64,000 nt of DNA, taken from positions 2,787,274 to 2,851,273 of the forward strand of contig NZ_OY762961.1 of assembly GCF_963666745.1 (NCBI RefSeq), written 5' to 3'. The translations under genes and the position numbers were made by a program. Every line of letters begins with the position of its first letter. The first letter of the stretch is position 1. Below the pieces are notes generated by a model. It did not search any database, had not been told where the DNA came from, and worked only from the letters and a program-made list of their open reading frames with translations. Below are positions 35,996-45,678 of the stretch, one piece after another. The stretch comes from an uncultured Desulfuromonas sp. (lineage in GTDB: Bacteria; Desulfobacterota; Desulfuromonadia; Desulfuromonadales; Desulfuromonadaceae).

Positions 35996-38380
35996 TTACA
36001 GAGCCACCTCCCATAACAACGCCAGTTCCTCAATGCGGATGTCACCACGGCGTGGAGTAATGGCAAACGGCTCCACCGTCACACTGTCGGGAGCAAAGCG
36101 CTCTCCCATAGCGTCAATTTCCTCTTCGAGCTGATCGGCTAAAGCGGCGATCTCCCCATCGATGCGTGGCAGTTCCTCCTGAGCTCGTTTGACGTCCTGT
36201 TTTTCCTGGAGAATACGGCTGCCGCTACGCAGGGTTCCGGCGGCACGCGAGGCGGAACCGCGGGAAAACAGCTTGCCACCGAACAGGGCGCCGACAAGGG
36301 TCAGCCCGGCGTTGATCATGGTATCGCCGGTTTTTGCGCTGACATCCTCCTGCTCCTTTTCCAGCTTGATGACGGCGCGCTCGCGTCTGGCTTGCAAGCG
36401 ATCCTCTTTGGCGGCGTAGCTTTTTTGTAGTTTTTCAACGGCGGCATCACGCTGCTCGCGCAATGCCCCGGCCACCTGCAGTTGGAAGTCCTGTTGACTG
36501 TCACCGGGCCGCGATTCCAGTTTCAGCGTGCGGCACCGATACAGGGGCAAGCTGCTGTTGCGGTAGAGGTAATCGGCAAACTCCTTTTCGATGTCACGCA
36601 GACTGGTGGCAGCACTGAGCCAGGACGGCAACGGCAGATAACGTGCCCCGGCCGGAGCAGCCAGCAAGGTTTGCTCGGCGGACTCCAAGGTTTCAGCCGT
36701 GCTCCAGTCGACCTGGCGCAGCTCCGGGGTCAGATCGAGCTTACGGATCACCGCTTGGTGTTGGTCAATGGCGCGGCTCTGATTATAAAAACGCACCTCG
36801 CCCCGAGCATACAGGGCCGGATAGCAGCGCACCGCGCCGGTGGCCAGGCCACTGGTGTAAAGCTGGGGAATCTGAGCCGACAGCACCGGCGCATGGGCGT
36901 GATCCGGGGCGTCCTGCCCAACCAACGCGGTGACTGCCGGCTGCGTGACGGCGGCAGACGGCTCTTTGCGTCCGGCCATCAGCTGCATGATCTCCTGGCG
37001 GGTGATGGGGCCGCGCAAATAACTGAGCGCCCAGCGGGTTTCAAACAGCTGCGGCTGATCGTCTTTGGCGTTCTTCAGCAGAAAATGCCGGCTCTTCAGA
37101 CCGGTCAGCAGGTTGGCGTAGTGCTGGCGGTCGGTGTTCTCGCTGCCGCTGACCAGACCGTTGATCACCCGTTCCACATCCTGCCGGGTCTGCAACCGGC
37201 CGAGAAACCAGCTGCCGATATTGGCTAATCCTTTGTAATCGAGATCCACCGGATTCTGCGTGGCCAGGACGATGCCGACGCCAAAGGCGCGCGCCTGCTT
37301 GATCAGCAGCAACATCGGTTCCTTGCTTGGCGGATTGGCCGTGGCCGGAACATAACCGAACACCTCGTCCATGTACAGCAGCGCCCGCAAACTGGTGGAA
37401 CCGCTCTGGCGCCGCATCCAGCTGATAAAACGGTTGAGCAGCAAGGTGACAAAAAACATCCGCTCGTTGTCGCTGAGGTGGGCAATGGACAGGATGGTAA
37501 CGCGGGCCTTGCCGTGCGCGTCAAACAGCAACTGCCCGATATCGAGGGGTTCCCCTTCAGTCCAGGCGCTAAAGCCGGGATTGGAGAGGATGTTGTTGAG
37601 GCGCATGGCCAGCTCCAGCCGTTTATTCTGCGGGTAAACACTGTCGAGAGGCAAAACACCGAGCTTGCGGAACGGCGGCTGGGCAACCTGGCCGATCAGT
37701 CCTTCGAGACTGAGATTTTCCCCGTTGCGCCAAAAGTGGCTGAACAGGGTAGCGAGCAGCAGGTACTCGGGAGACTGAAGGGGATCGGCCTCGACGTCGA
37801 TGAAGGCGAGTAGACTGGTCACGGTGGTTTTCACCAGCGCGGCAAAGGCGTCGCCATCGGCGATCAGCTCGGCGGGTGGCGCGTCGAACCCGGCCAGCAG
37901 CGACAGCTGACGCCCGGCGCTACTGCCCGGCGTGTAGATACTGATATCGCGGTCGGCGGCAAAGGCGCTGATCCGTTCTGGCGGCTGTGCCCACTGGGCC
38001 AGACCGTTGCGCCAGAGGTCAGCGGTGTCCACGGCCAGCTGTTCGAGGCTGCAGCCCTTGCGTTCCGCCTCGGCGGCATCCAGCCAGGGCGCGAAATCCT
38101 CAGGTCGCAGTTGGGGAAAGGCGAGCAGCAGGTTGCCCATGTCCCCTTTGGGGTCGATGATCAGCGCCGGGATATTGTCGATGGCTGCTTCTTCGATCAA
38201 GCTGACACCGAGCCCGGTTTTACCGCTGCCGGTCATGCCGATAATGGCGGCATGGGTGGTCAGATCGCGACTTTTGTAGAGCAACAGCTCGTCGTTTTCC
38301 GGTTCAGTGTCAAGACCGACCTTTTTCCCCAGATAAAAATAACCGAGCCGTTCATAATGACGTACCGCTTCATCCATCAT
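35996..38380 (-). CDS. HerA/DUF853-like ATP-binding protein
   Basis: 794 aa. Walker A in IIGMTGSGKTGLGVS (about 46-60) with DPKGD soon after, Walker B in LLYMDEVFGYVP, and the sensor-like ATQNPVDLDYKGLANI: the HerA/FtsK-type helicase fold used by DUF87/DUF853 proteins. The C-terminal third is a charged coiled coil (about 630-740) with a short hydrophobic stretch. Usual roles of relatives are DNA end processing or translocation, but no NurA nuclease is nearby. Start: ATG 38380 or the next ATG; GGGAGG is just upstream. Convergent with the zinc-ribbon gene. Confidence 0.85.
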   Translation of the reverse strand: MMDEAVRHYERLGYFYLGKKVGLDTEPENDELLLYKSRDLTTHAAIIGMTGSGKTGLGVSLIEEAAIDNIPALIIDPKGDMGNLLLAFPQLRPEDFAPWLDAAEAERKGCSLEQLAVDTADLWRNGLAQWAQPPERISAFAADRDISIYTPGSSAGRQLSLLAGFDAPPAELIADGDAFAALVKTTVTSLLAFIDVEADPLQSPEYLLLATLFSHFWRNGENLSLEGLIGQVAQPPFRKLGVLPLDSVYPQNKRLELAMRLNNILSNPGFSAWTEGEPLDIGQLLFDAHGKARVTILSIAHLSDNERMFFVTLLLNRFISWMRRQSGSTSLRALLYMDEVFGYVPATANPPSKEPMLLLIKQARAFGVGIVLATQNPVDLDYKGLANIGSWFLGRLQTRQDVERVINGLVSGSENTDRQHYANLLTGLKSRHFLLKNAKDDQPQLFETRWALSYLRGPITRQEIMQLMAGRKEPSAAVTQPAVTALVGQDAPDHAHAPVLSAQIPQLYTSGLATGAVRCYPALYARGEVRFYNQSRAIDQHQAVIRKLDLTPELRQVDWSTAETLESAEQTLLAAPAGARYLPLPSWLSAATSLRDIEKEFADYLYRNSSLPLYRCRTLKLESRPGDSQQDFQLQVAGALREQRDAAVEKLQKSYAAKEDRLQARRERAVIKLEKEQEDVSAKTGDTMINAGLTLVGALFGGKLFSRGSASRAAGTLRSGSRILQEKQDVKRAQEELPRIDGEIAALADQLEEEIDAMGERFAPDSVTVEPFAITPRRGDIRIEELALLWEVAL

Positions 38381-38486
38381 CGCCTCCCCTGAGCTGTTAC
38401 CCCCACCGCTCCTATCCGCTCTGCTTCAACGTTTCACCGAAAATCCTTATCACATTTTGTCAATCAGCTATCTCCAAATAAACCGT

Positions 38487-39644
38487 CTATCGGACGCTTT
38501 TCTGTTTCACAGGTGGAACCTGCCGCCGGCCAGACGAAAAGGACACCGCATCGGTCGGGCAGGACTCCAGGCAATTTCCGCAAGAAAAACAGTCGGGAAT
38601 CACCTTTTTATCCTGATGCAGAATGGCCCCCATAACTGAACTGGGACAGGCCTTTTCACAGGAACCACAGGAGATGCATTTGTCATAGTCCACCTTGATT
38701 TTGAACACAGCCAGCTTTTCAAACAGCCAGCCGGTCAAACCAAACGGGCAGAACAGATGGCACCACGGCCGGTAGACAAACAGGCTGGCAAAAAGAATTC
38801 CACCAACAAACCCCCATCCCCACAGCGATAATTTCAGGGGTTTGAAGATTTTGAATGGATCAATTTCGTGGCTGATATCGTACGCCCAGGCAAAGGCGAC
38901 CCAGGTCAGGGCAACCAGAAACAACACGCGAATGGTGTTGCTGAGGACAAAAGGGATGTTGAATTGCGGCAGTGGTCCGGCAGCGGAATCGGAGCGGTTA
39001 CGATTGAGGCGAAAGATAAAATCCTGCAAGGTGCCGAGCTGACAGCCCCATGAACAGATGAATTTGTTGGCCAGCACAACGGTGAGCGTAAAAACGCAAA
39101 ACGCCACCAGCCGTGGCTTGAAGACCACGCCTTTGGCACCGTAGAGGACAATGGCATCTTTGACCGTGCCCATCGGACTGGGATCAGCTCCAAGCACCAC
39201 ACCGAACAGCACGAAGCTACAGGCATAGAGAATCAGGCGCGTTTTGCGGGTGATTTTGTTGCGCCGCAGCAGCACAAAACTCATGCCCATAAAAGCAAAC
39301 CACAGGGCAAATTTGAGCGGGATCTTAAACCAGTTTTTGCTCGCCTGTTCCTCGTCCAGCGCCCTCTTCTGATTAACCTGAGCGGTGATTTGTTGCAGAG
39401 TCAGGCCGAAACCACCAATAGGCTGCTGCAATTGTTCTTGAGAGGTGAGGGAAAAGATCTCCTTCAACAACAGTTTGCTCAAATGATTAACGTCAGAAAA
39501 CTCGGCGACGGTCATCTCTGCGTTAATGGTCAGGGCAACATCTTGCGCGATCACTTCCTCTTTTTCGGCCCAGAGCTGTACGGACAACATTGAAAAAACA
39601 ACAACGAAGGCAATCGTTGCGGCAGCGGCAAGCAGGGTTTTCAT
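38487..39644 (-). CDS. Membrane 4Fe-4S protein (NapH/NosR-C-terminal-like)
   Basis: 385 aa. A signal/TM start is followed by a short extracytoplasmic part and about five TM helices with two cysteine motifs typical of the NapH/NosR/RdxA family (FICSWGCQLG and WCHLFCPFG). A C-terminal 2x[4Fe-4S] ferredoxin has CISCGSCEKACPSS and CFSCGNCLESCPTD. Probably transfers electrons from the quinone pool or membrane to a periplasmic or cytoplasmic partner. No obvious redox partner is adjacent. AGGAGG is 11 bp before the ATG. Confidence 0.85.
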   Translation of the reverse strand: MKTLLAAAATIAFVVVFSMLSVQLWAEKEEVIAQDVALTINAEMTVAEFSDVNHLSKLLLKEIFSLTSQEQLQQPIGGFGLTLQQITAQVNQKRALDEEQASKNWFKIPLKFALWFAFMGMSFVLLRRNKITRKTRLILYACSFVLFGVVLGADPSPMGTVKDAIVLYGAKGVVFKPRLVAFCVFTLTVVLANKFICSWGCQLGTLQDFIFRLNRNRSDSAAGPLPQFNIPFVLSNTIRVLFLVALTWVAFAWAYDISHEIDPFKIFKPLKLSLWGWGFVGGILFASLFVYRPWCHLFCPFGLTGWLFEKLAVFKIKVDYDKCISCGSCEKACPSSVMGAILHQDKKVIPDCFSCGNCLESCPTDAVSFSSGRRQVPPVKQKSVR

Positions 39645-39756
39645 CGTGGTGACAACCTCCTAAAAACAGTTTCATCTCCGCAGGACAACAGCGTTTACAG
39701 CACCGAAAACATCCTACCTTTTTAGAGAGGCAATAGCCAGCACCCAACACGTAAAA

Positions 39757-41325
39757 TCATGCTGAGCTGAGCCGCTGCGCCACCCGCGACGGATCAGATT
39801 GCGGCGTAACAACAAAACAAGATTCCCTCTCCGCAGAGCACAAAGGCTCTGCGGTTGAGATTTGGCTATTCAGCACCTCTTCGCCAGCCTCTGATACGCT
39901 CTCTGCCTGTGCAGCACGCAAGCACAGGCGGCGACGCAGCTCGGCCTCTGGAACATTGAAATCCAGCAGAGACATCGACACATGGTGATGCTGGGCCAGC
40001 TGTCGGAAGCGTTGTCGGTCGTGTTGTTTAAGGAAGGTGGCATCGACAATGGTCGTTACTCCAGCGCTCAACAGTAGATCGGCCAGCTCATATAAACGGG
40101 CGTAGGTTTTGCTGCCGGCATCCGCTGAATAAATACCACCCTGAATCGGTGAGTGGCTTTTTTCATCCATGGCCAAACCAAACAAACGTTTGCGTTCATG
40201 GTCCGAATGCAAGCACACCGCTCCGACCTGAGGAGCCAGGTCCTTAACAAAGGAGCTCTTGCCGGAGCCGGAAAAGCCATGGGTGAGGATCAACTGCGGT
40301 TGACGGGATTGCGTATAACTCTCGGCGAGGTTGAGATAACTACGCACTAGATCCAGATCGGCCGCGCGTTCCGTGTCCGTGAGCCCGGACTGGGCCAGGC
40401 GCAGACAGGCCACTTTGGCGCGCACCAGGGCCCGGTAAACCTTGTAAAAATTGAGCACCAGGATACCCGGATAATCACCGGTCTTTTCCAGATAACGATT
40501 CAAAAATCGCCACCCAAGGTCATGGCGCCCGCGATCCTCCACGTCCATGACCAGGAAGGCAACTTCATTCATCACATCGATCCATCGCAGATCAGCGTTG
40601 AATTCAATGCAATCAAAAAACACCGGCCCATTCTTGTACCAGGCCATATTCGCCAGATGGGCATCACCGTGGCATTCGCGGATATAACCTTGCTCTTTAC
40701 GCTTTACCAGCGTCGGTTGAAGGCGCGCATAACAAGCGCGGCTCCACTCTTCCAGCTGATCAATCGGGTGCGTCATTCCGGGGTCGGGGAGGTGTGTGCG
40801 AATCTGATAGAAATTCTGCTCAATCGGTTGATAAACCACAGCTGGCGTCCCGTAATGGCTTGTGACCTCGGCACGCGGAGCGGTGCCATGAAATGTCGCC
40901 ATACTGTCGGCGAAGCTCTCCAGGAGCCCACCGGTGAGCTTTCCGGCCTGGAGCAGATCATCCAGTTGCTGCGCCTGAGAAAAACGGCGCATTTTTACGG
41001 CATAGTCGATCACCGGCTTGCCGTAAAGAATGGGATCATCAGCTTCGCCGCCGATAGCGACGACATCCAGATAAAGTTGCGGAGCCAGACGACGGTTGAG
41101 CCTCAACTCCTCCTGACAAAAAAAGGCTCTTTTGGCCAGGGTCGAAAAATCAAGGAATCCGAAATCAATCGGTTTCTTCACCTTATACGCATAGTCTCCG
41201 GCTAAAAACACCCATGAAATATGGGTTTCGATCAAGTCAACATCGGCAACCGGATGATCGTAAAACGTTGCCTTGAGCATGCTCTCGATCAAGGGATTAT
41301 GCGTTTCCTCCTCCGGGTGGGGCAT
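39757..41325 (-). CDS. Fused aminoglycoside-phosphotransferase-like/AAA kinase protein
   Basis: 522 aa two-domain protein. Residues about 30-330 are kinase-like (COG2187 pattern: IRECHGDAHLANMAWY catalytic loop, VFFDCIEFN metal ligand), and about 345-510 are an AAA/zeta-type P-loop kinase (Walker A THGFSGSGKSSFVKDL). The combination is the widespread COG0645/COG2187 fusion of unknown substrate; it is not evidence for aminoglycoside resistance. AGGAGG is 5 bp before the ATG. Stands alone on its strand. Confidence 0.88.
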   Translation of the reverse strand: MPHPEEETHNPLIESMLKATFYDHPVADVDLIETHISWVFLAGDYAYKVKKPIDFGFLDFSTLAKRAFFCQEELRLNRRLAPQLYLDVVAIGGEADDPILYGKPVIDYAVKMRRFSQAQQLDDLLQAGKLTGGLLESFADSMATFHGTAPRAEVTSHYGTPAVVYQPIEQNFYQIRTHLPDPGMTHPIDQLEEWSRACYARLQPTLVKRKEQGYIRECHGDAHLANMAWYKNGPVFFDCIEFNADLRWIDVMNEVAFLVMDVEDRGRHDLGWRFLNRYLEKTGDYPGILVLNFYKVYRALVRAKVACLRLAQSGLTDTERAADLDLVRSYLNLAESYTQSRQPQLILTHGFSGSGKSSFVKDLAPQVGAVCLHSDHERKRLFGLAMDEKSHSPIQGGIYSADAGSKTYARLYELADLLLSAGVTTIVDATFLKQHDRQRFRQLAQHHHVSMSLLDFNVPEAELRRRLCLRAAQAESVSEAGEEVLNSQISTAEPLCSAERESCFVVTPQSDPSRVAQRLSSA

Positions 41326-41500
41326 GGCGACCTCCTCGTTTAAACAGGAATAACGGCCTTGTTCGCACTTATCAGTCTACTGCATCACAGAGCAAACAAA
41401 ACCTTTTGCCCGTCTATTCCGATACCGGCTATTGACAAAACACTGTTTGTTTTAGATGCTGGTCCAATATTTTTGATGCGATCACATAAGGAGAAGTTCG

Positions 41501-42058
41501 ATGAATCACCACCCAACACTGTTAGACAAAGATCAGGCCCTGTTGTTAATCATTGATGTTCAGGAACGATTGGTTAAGGCGATGGCGCACCGTGACAGCG
41601 TCGAACAGGCCATTATCCAACTGCAAACAGGCATGAAAATCCTTGGCGTCCCGGCGTTAGCCACCGAACAGTACCCCAAAGGGCTGGGACCAACGGTTGA
41701 CAGCATTCGCGCGGCAGCCGAAGAAAAGGGCTGTATTGAAAAGACGGCATTCAGTTGTTGCGGTGAGGAGAGCTTTCAGCCGCATCTGGCTCATTATAAT
41801 CGCAAGCAGATCATCGTTACCGGCATGGAGACCCATGTCTGTGTGTTGCAAACGGTTCTGGATCTGCTGGAAGCGGGTTATCAGGTGCATGTGCCCATCA
41901 CGGCCACCTGCTCACGCTCTGACGTCAATCGCGATAATGCCTTGAACCGCATGCAGCAAGCCGGAGCCATCTTGACGAATGTCGAGTCAGTGCTGTTTGA
42001 ACTGGTACGTGATGCGAGTGCCGTAGAATTCAAGGCCATCTCCAAACTGGTGGTCTGA
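41501..42058 (+). CDS. Isochorismatase-family hydrolase
   Basis: 185 aa. The cysteine-hydrolase triad is visible: Asp in LLIIDVQERLV, Lys in GCIEKTAFSC, and Cys in GMETHVCVLQTVLDLLE. The size is that of single-domain nicotinamidase/isochorismatase relatives; the real substrate is not readable. AAGGAG lies 7 bp before the ATG. Followed by a hairpin at 42072-42100. Confidence 0.92.
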   Translation: MNHHPTLLDKDQALLLIIDVQERLVKAMAHRDSVEQAIIQLQTGMKILGVPALATEQYPKGLGPTVDSIRAAAEEKGCIEKTAFSCCGEESFQPHLAHYNRKQIIVTGMETHVCVLQTVLDLLEAGYQVHVPITATCSRSDVNRDNALNRMQQAGAILTNVESVLFELVRDASAVEFKAISKLVV

Positions 42059-42071
42059 TCCCATCGACTGT

Positions 42072-42100
42072 CGGCAGAGTCGGCATCAACGGCTCTGCCG
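42072..42100. terminator. Bidirectional terminator between hydrolase and START genes
   Basis: 11 bp stem CGGCAGAGTCG / CGGCTCTGCCG (one G-T wobble) with a 7-base loop, between convergent genes. No long T-run. Confidence 0.65.
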
Positions 42101-42119
42101 GTACGTCCATGCCATGCAC

Positions 42120-42845
42120 CTATTCCACTCGAGCCACGCTTGCCTCAAGATCGGCAGCTAACGCTTGTTGCAATAATCGATAGCGCTCGTTTTCACTCAA
42201 GGTGTTGTTTTGTAAGTAGGCCTGTAGGGCCTGAATAAATCGTACTGGCCAGCGTTTCTGGATAATTTCCTGAACAAAATCGGGAATCCAGCCCCCCAGA
42301 TCACCAGAAAACGTAAACTCCACCCGCGTCCGGTTGGCCGTTAAAGGAATAATGGCAAACGTCAACTCGTGGATATTGGCCTGGACGTGAGTATCATCGC
42401 GAAAATGACGGTCCGGCGCATCCACGGCGGTGAAGACAATCCCATCACCCTGACGAACAATTGTGCCGAGCAAAAGGAATTCCCGGTCCTTGAACGGCCA
42501 GGGCGTCGTATAATATTCGCTGTATTGAAAACAGTTGGCGGCCAATGTGGCATGGACGGTTGTCCCCTTGAGTTTGGGTGCCCACAACGGTTTCTGTTCC
42601 GCATTGAGCAGCGCCAGGACAACCTGTTCACTGGCAACATCCAGTTCGGCAATGGCCTTGAACGGCAACAACCCTTCCGCCACGTCGCGCTGATGATACA
42701 GAGCCACGCCTTCATCGGTACTCTCGTAAACCCATTGCGGGTCGGAATCTGCGGCGGCCAGTCCGGGGAGCAGCAACAGAGTCACCACCACAAATAAGCC
42801 GATAAAACAGCTCACCACGCCGCGATCAGCCACGGGTTGAACCAT
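42120..42845 (-). CDS. Secreted START-domain protein
   Basis: 241 aa. The signal peptide (FIGLFVVVTLLLLPGLAAADS) is followed by a START/SRPBCC lipid-binding-type domain: WVYESTDEGVALYHQRDV, YTTPWPFKDREFLL, and the amphipathic C-terminal helix. Probably periplasmic, binding a hydrophobic ligand. Two in-frame ATGs, 42845 and 42860, each have GGAGGG 6 bp upstream because the region is a perfect 15 bp tandem duplication (42842-42871). The longer form gains only five residues. Convergent with the hydrolase. Confidence 0.85.
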   Translation of the reverse strand: MVQPVADRGVVSCFIGLFVVVTLLLLPGLAAADSDPQWVYESTDEGVALYHQRDVAEGLLPFKAIAELDVASEQVVLALLNAEQKPLWAPKLKGTTVHATLAANCFQYSEYYTTPWPFKDREFLLLGTIVRQGDGIVFTAVDAPDRHFRDDTHVQANIHELTFAIIPLTANRTRVEFTFSGDLGGWIPDFVQEIIQKRWPVRFIQALQAYLQNNTLSENERYRLLQQALAADLEASVARVE

Positions 42846-42871
42846 GATTTCCCTCCCCATGATTTCCCTCC
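42842..42871 (-). repeat. Tandem duplication of ribosome-binding site plus start codon
   Basis: Two exact copies of GGAGGGAAATCATGG on the minus strand, end to end. Each carries a Shine-Dalgarno sequence and ATG in the same frame, so the START-domain gene has two consecutive complete translation starts. Confidence 0.9.
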
Positions 42872-42986
42872 ATTCCCTCAATGAAAAACGTAAGAGGCTC
42901 GTTAGCCGCAGGCTTGACAGCACCGGCGTTTTTCTGTCATGAAAAAAGAGCTCTCAGCCTACACAAATCCAAAGGGATTCACAACA

Positions 42987-43682
42987 ATGACCCAGCCATG
43001 GCGCTACGATGAAACCATTTCTACCGGCACCGACTACCACTGTGCCGACGAGGTACGAGCTTACGATCGCCACATGCAGAAACTACGCAATACGGCTCAG
43101 GAAGCACAGGAGATCCTCGACCAACTGGCTCTGACGGCTGATAATCGTCTCTGGGAAATCGGCACCGGAACGGCAGAATGTGCTCTAGCGCTGGCCCCTC
43201 ATGTCAAAGAAGTCATCGCTACGGATATCTCTACAGCCATGCTGGACTATGCCCGAGACAAGGCACAGCAGCGACACATCAGCAATGTCCGCTTTGAACA
43301 AGGCGGTTTTCTCTCCGGGTTTCGTCCTCAAGAACCGGTCGATGCCATTGTCACTCAGCTGGCTCTACATCATCTACCGGATTTCTGGAAGTTTCGCGCC
43401 TTGCAGGACATGGCCGACCGACTGCGCCCCGGCGGCAAGCTGTATCTGCGTGATGTGGTTTTCCCGTCAGCCATCGATGATTATGATTCGTTCTTTGCGC
43501 AGACTCTCGACCAACTGGGAACGTTGGCCGACGAAACGATTGTCCGGCAGACGATTGACCATATTAAACGGGAATATTCCACTCTGGACTGGATTCTCGA
43601 AGGGCTGCTCACCCGCAGTGGCCTGAAAATCGTCAACACAGGTAACCAGGGCTTTATCTCAACGTACCTGTGCGAAAAATGA
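42987..43682 (+). CDS. Class I SAM-dependent methyltransferase
   Basis: 231 aa. SAM motif I is LWEIGTGTAECALALAPHVK, with the acidic residue in VIATDIST and motif IV IVTQLALHHLPD. The DUF-type WRYDETISTGTDY N-terminus is typical of a small, poorly defined methyltransferase family. The ATG at 42987 follows AAGGGA; an upstream ATG at 42939 has no ribosome-binding site. Substrate unknown. Lies upstream of the MarR gene. Confidence 0.85.
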   Translation: MTQPWRYDETISTGTDYHCADEVRAYDRHMQKLRNTAQEAQEILDQLALTADNRLWEIGTGTAECALALAPHVKEVIATDISTAMLDYARDKAQQRHISNVRFEQGGFLSGFRPQEPVDAIVTQLALHHLPDFWKFRALQDMADRLRPGGKLYLRDVVFPSAIDDYDSFFAQTLDQLGTLADETIVRQTIDHIKREYSTLDWILEGLLTRSGLKIVNTGNQGFISTYLCEK

Positions 43683-43755
43683 TGTGGCGCGGTCTGGGAC
43701 ACCCAGCACCTCCTGAACCCTGCCCCTCCTCTTTGATACTTGACTTTTCCCGACC

Positions 43756-43779
43756 AGATATTTAGCTTGCTTAATATCT
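43756..43779. promoter_or_regulatory. Likely MarR operator
   Basis: Near-perfect dyad AGATATTTAGC-TT-GCTTAATATCT (10 of 11 arm positions match), centred about 40 bp before the MarR start. The TTAGC/GCTTAA core resembles known MarR-family half-sites. A TTGACT at 43740-43745 could be the -35 of the same promoter. Confidence 0.6.
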
Positions 43780-43807
43780 AAATCACAAGAAAACCATGGA
43801 GTTTCCG

Positions 43808-44302
43808 ATGCTGGACATTGTCGACCTGCCCGATGCGCACACCCTGGCCAACTTGGCCCAGCGCTACCCACACCTGGAACCACCGCTGCTCCTGGCGTGG
43901 CTGGACCTGATGCGCACCTCCACGGAATGCCAACGGAATCTTGACCGTTTTCTCGCCGAGCACAATCTGTCACAGCGCAAATTTTTTGTCTTGATTCTAC
44001 TGCTGCGCAATCCGGACGGCTTGCTGCTCTCGCAACTCGCCAAAGGGACCGGGGTCAGCTGCGCAACCATGACCGGAGTGATTGACGGCCTGGTCAAAAG
44101 TGAGCTGGTCACGCGCGAACCCCATCCCCAAGATCGCCGCGCCCTCACGGTGATCATCACTACAGCGGGCCTTGAACTCCTTGACCACGTGCTACCGCAA
44201 CATTACCAGCGGGTAAATCACATCATGTCGTGCCTTGATGCCTCGGAGCTGCAGCTCCTCCAGACTCTTTTGGAAAAAATACGTCAACGACTACAACCAT
44301 AG
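43808..44302 (+). CDS. MarR-family transcriptional regulator
   Basis: 164 aa. Winged helix with LSQRKFFVLILLLRNPDGLLLSQL (about 57-80), recognition helix GVSCATMTGVIDGLVKSELV and the wing REPHPQDRRALTVIITTAG. The ATG at 43808 follows GGAG; the ATG at 43796 overlaps that site. The palindrome just upstream suggests autoregulation. Downstream genes give no clear target. Confidence 0.92.
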   Translation: MLDIVDLPDAHTLANLAQRYPHLEPPLLLAWLDLMRTSTECQRNLDRFLAEHNLSQRKFFVLILLLRNPDGLLLSQLAKGTGVSCATMTGVIDGLVKSELVTREPHPQDRRALTVIITTAGLELLDHVLPQHYQRVNHIMSCLDASELQLLQTLLEKIRQRLQP

Positions 44303-44622
44303 CCGCTTTTGAGACTCAATCCGAAACAGACTCATCCTCTGCGTCGTTTAGCGACATCCACGGTGAAAAAACCAGTCCGCTCCTCTCTTTTTAGCTCCAA
44401 AAAGCTTTTAGGCTGCCGCGTGACACCTCAATAAATGATGCTGGCCCTCCTCCGTCATCTTCACGTCATTCCCCTTCTCAGCCCTTTGCGAGGGCATTCA
44501 CAGTTCTATTGTCGGAACAAGACGATGTTTGCCTTTTTAGACAAAGTATTTTAAATATTAGAGGGGTGCATTTTTTGCAAGATCTCATGGATTGCCATGT
44601 TTTTTCATTGAGGAGAGACCTG
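44303..44622. other. Intergenic region before the membrane MCP
   Basis: About 320 bp without a convincing gene. An in-frame ATG at 44509 would extend the MCP by 38 residues, but it has no ribosome-binding site and the extension is not family-like. No recognisable riboswitch, terminator or promoter. Confidence 0.45.
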
Positions 44623-45678
44623 ATGCGTGTACTGCTGCAAATTTATCTGGATCTCAGCATCCGCACAAAGATGACCCTTCTGGCCGTGTGCTATAGCCTG
44701 GGGCTGATCGGTATTGGTGCCATCGGTTATTACCTGCCGGATGCCAAAGTCCTCACCCTCTGCACGGCAGCCTACACCCTGGCAGGGGCATTCTTTTCCT
44801 ATCTGATCATGGCCAGCATTCTCGGGCCATTGAAAAAAGTGTCTGATGCTGCCGAAGCCATTGCCCATGGAGACTTGAGCAAAACAACAACCTCCTGTAA
44901 TCACGATGAGGCAGGACAGCTCATGAACACCATTCATGCTATGGCCGGAGAGATTCAAACCATTATCGGAGGTGTTCAACAGGCCGCCAGTCATGTCGCA
45001 AGCGGCAGTCAACAAATGGCTGTCAGTTCTGAACAACTGGCTTCCGGTGCCTCGGAACAGGCCGACCTTGCCAAAGAAATCACAACATCAATGCACGAAA
45101 TCACCAGTCACATTCACCAGACCGCTCAAAGAGCTGAGACCACCAAAAAGCAAGCCTTACAGGCCCGCAACGACATCGCATCGGCCAATGACGCCGTTGA
45201 TCAGACATCAGAAGCCATGAAGAGCATCGTTGACCATATCTCAATGATTGATGAAATCTCCCGACAAACCAATCTGCTGGCACTCAATGCTGCGATTGAA
45301 GCAGCCCGTGCCGCCGAACATGGCAAAGGATTTGCCATTGTTGCCGCAGAAGTCCGTAAACTCGCAGACCGCAGTCAGCAGATGGCAGCGCAAATCAACG
45401 AAATTGCGGTAAACAGCCTTCATATCAGTCAAGAAGCACAAGGCCTGCTCAGCAAGATCACACCGGAAATCCAGCAGACCTCTGAAGAGATTATCGAAAT
45501 CTCCGTCGCCTGCGCCGAGCAACAGCAACAGGCCATACAGGTAAACCAGGCCTGCTCTAAGCTTAAATCGCTCACTCAAAGCAATGCCGCAGCAGCATCG
45601 CAAATTGGTGCAACGGCAGAAGAATTTACCGCCACAGCAGCAGATCTTGAGGTGAGGAGTTCATTCTTCAGCTCTTAG
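44623..45678 (+). CDS. Methyl-accepting chemotaxis protein lacking a sensor domain
   Basis: 351 aa. Two closely spaced TM helices (about 18-65) with a loop of only a few residues, so no periplasmic ligand domain. A short HAMP-like segment follows ([22 protein letters not shown]), then the MCP signalling coil with hairpin tip [23 protein letters not shown] at 44623 has GAGGAG 8 bp upstream. Probably senses an internal or membrane-state cue, or works in a larger array. No che genes nearby. Confidence 0.9.
   Translation: MRVLLQIYLDLSIRTKMTLLAVCYSLGLIGIGAIGYYLPDAKVLTLCTAAYTLAGAFFSYLIMASILGPLKKVSDAAEAIAHGDLSKTTTSCNHDEAGQLMNTIHAMAGEIQTIIGGVQQAASHVASGSQQMAVSSEQLASGASEQADLAKEITTSMHEITSHIHQTAQRAETTKKQALQARNDIASANDAVDQTSEAMKSIVDHISMIDEISRQTNLLALNAAIEAARAAEHGKGFAIVAAEVRKLADRSQQMAAQINEIAVNSLHISQEAQGLLSKITPEIQQTSEEIIEISVACAEQQQQAIQVNQACSKLKSLTQSNAAAASQIGATAEEFTATAADLEVRSSFFSS

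Noticed and set aside
39757-41325. Aminoglycoside resistance from the phosphotransferase-like domain
   Set aside because: This is the common COG2187/COG0645 fusion with no evidence for drug modification and no mobile context.
44303-44622. Possible c-di-GMP riboswitch or an N-terminal extension of the MCP
   Set aside because: The conserved GEMM core is not seen, and the 38-residue extension lacks a ribosome-binding site and family similarity.
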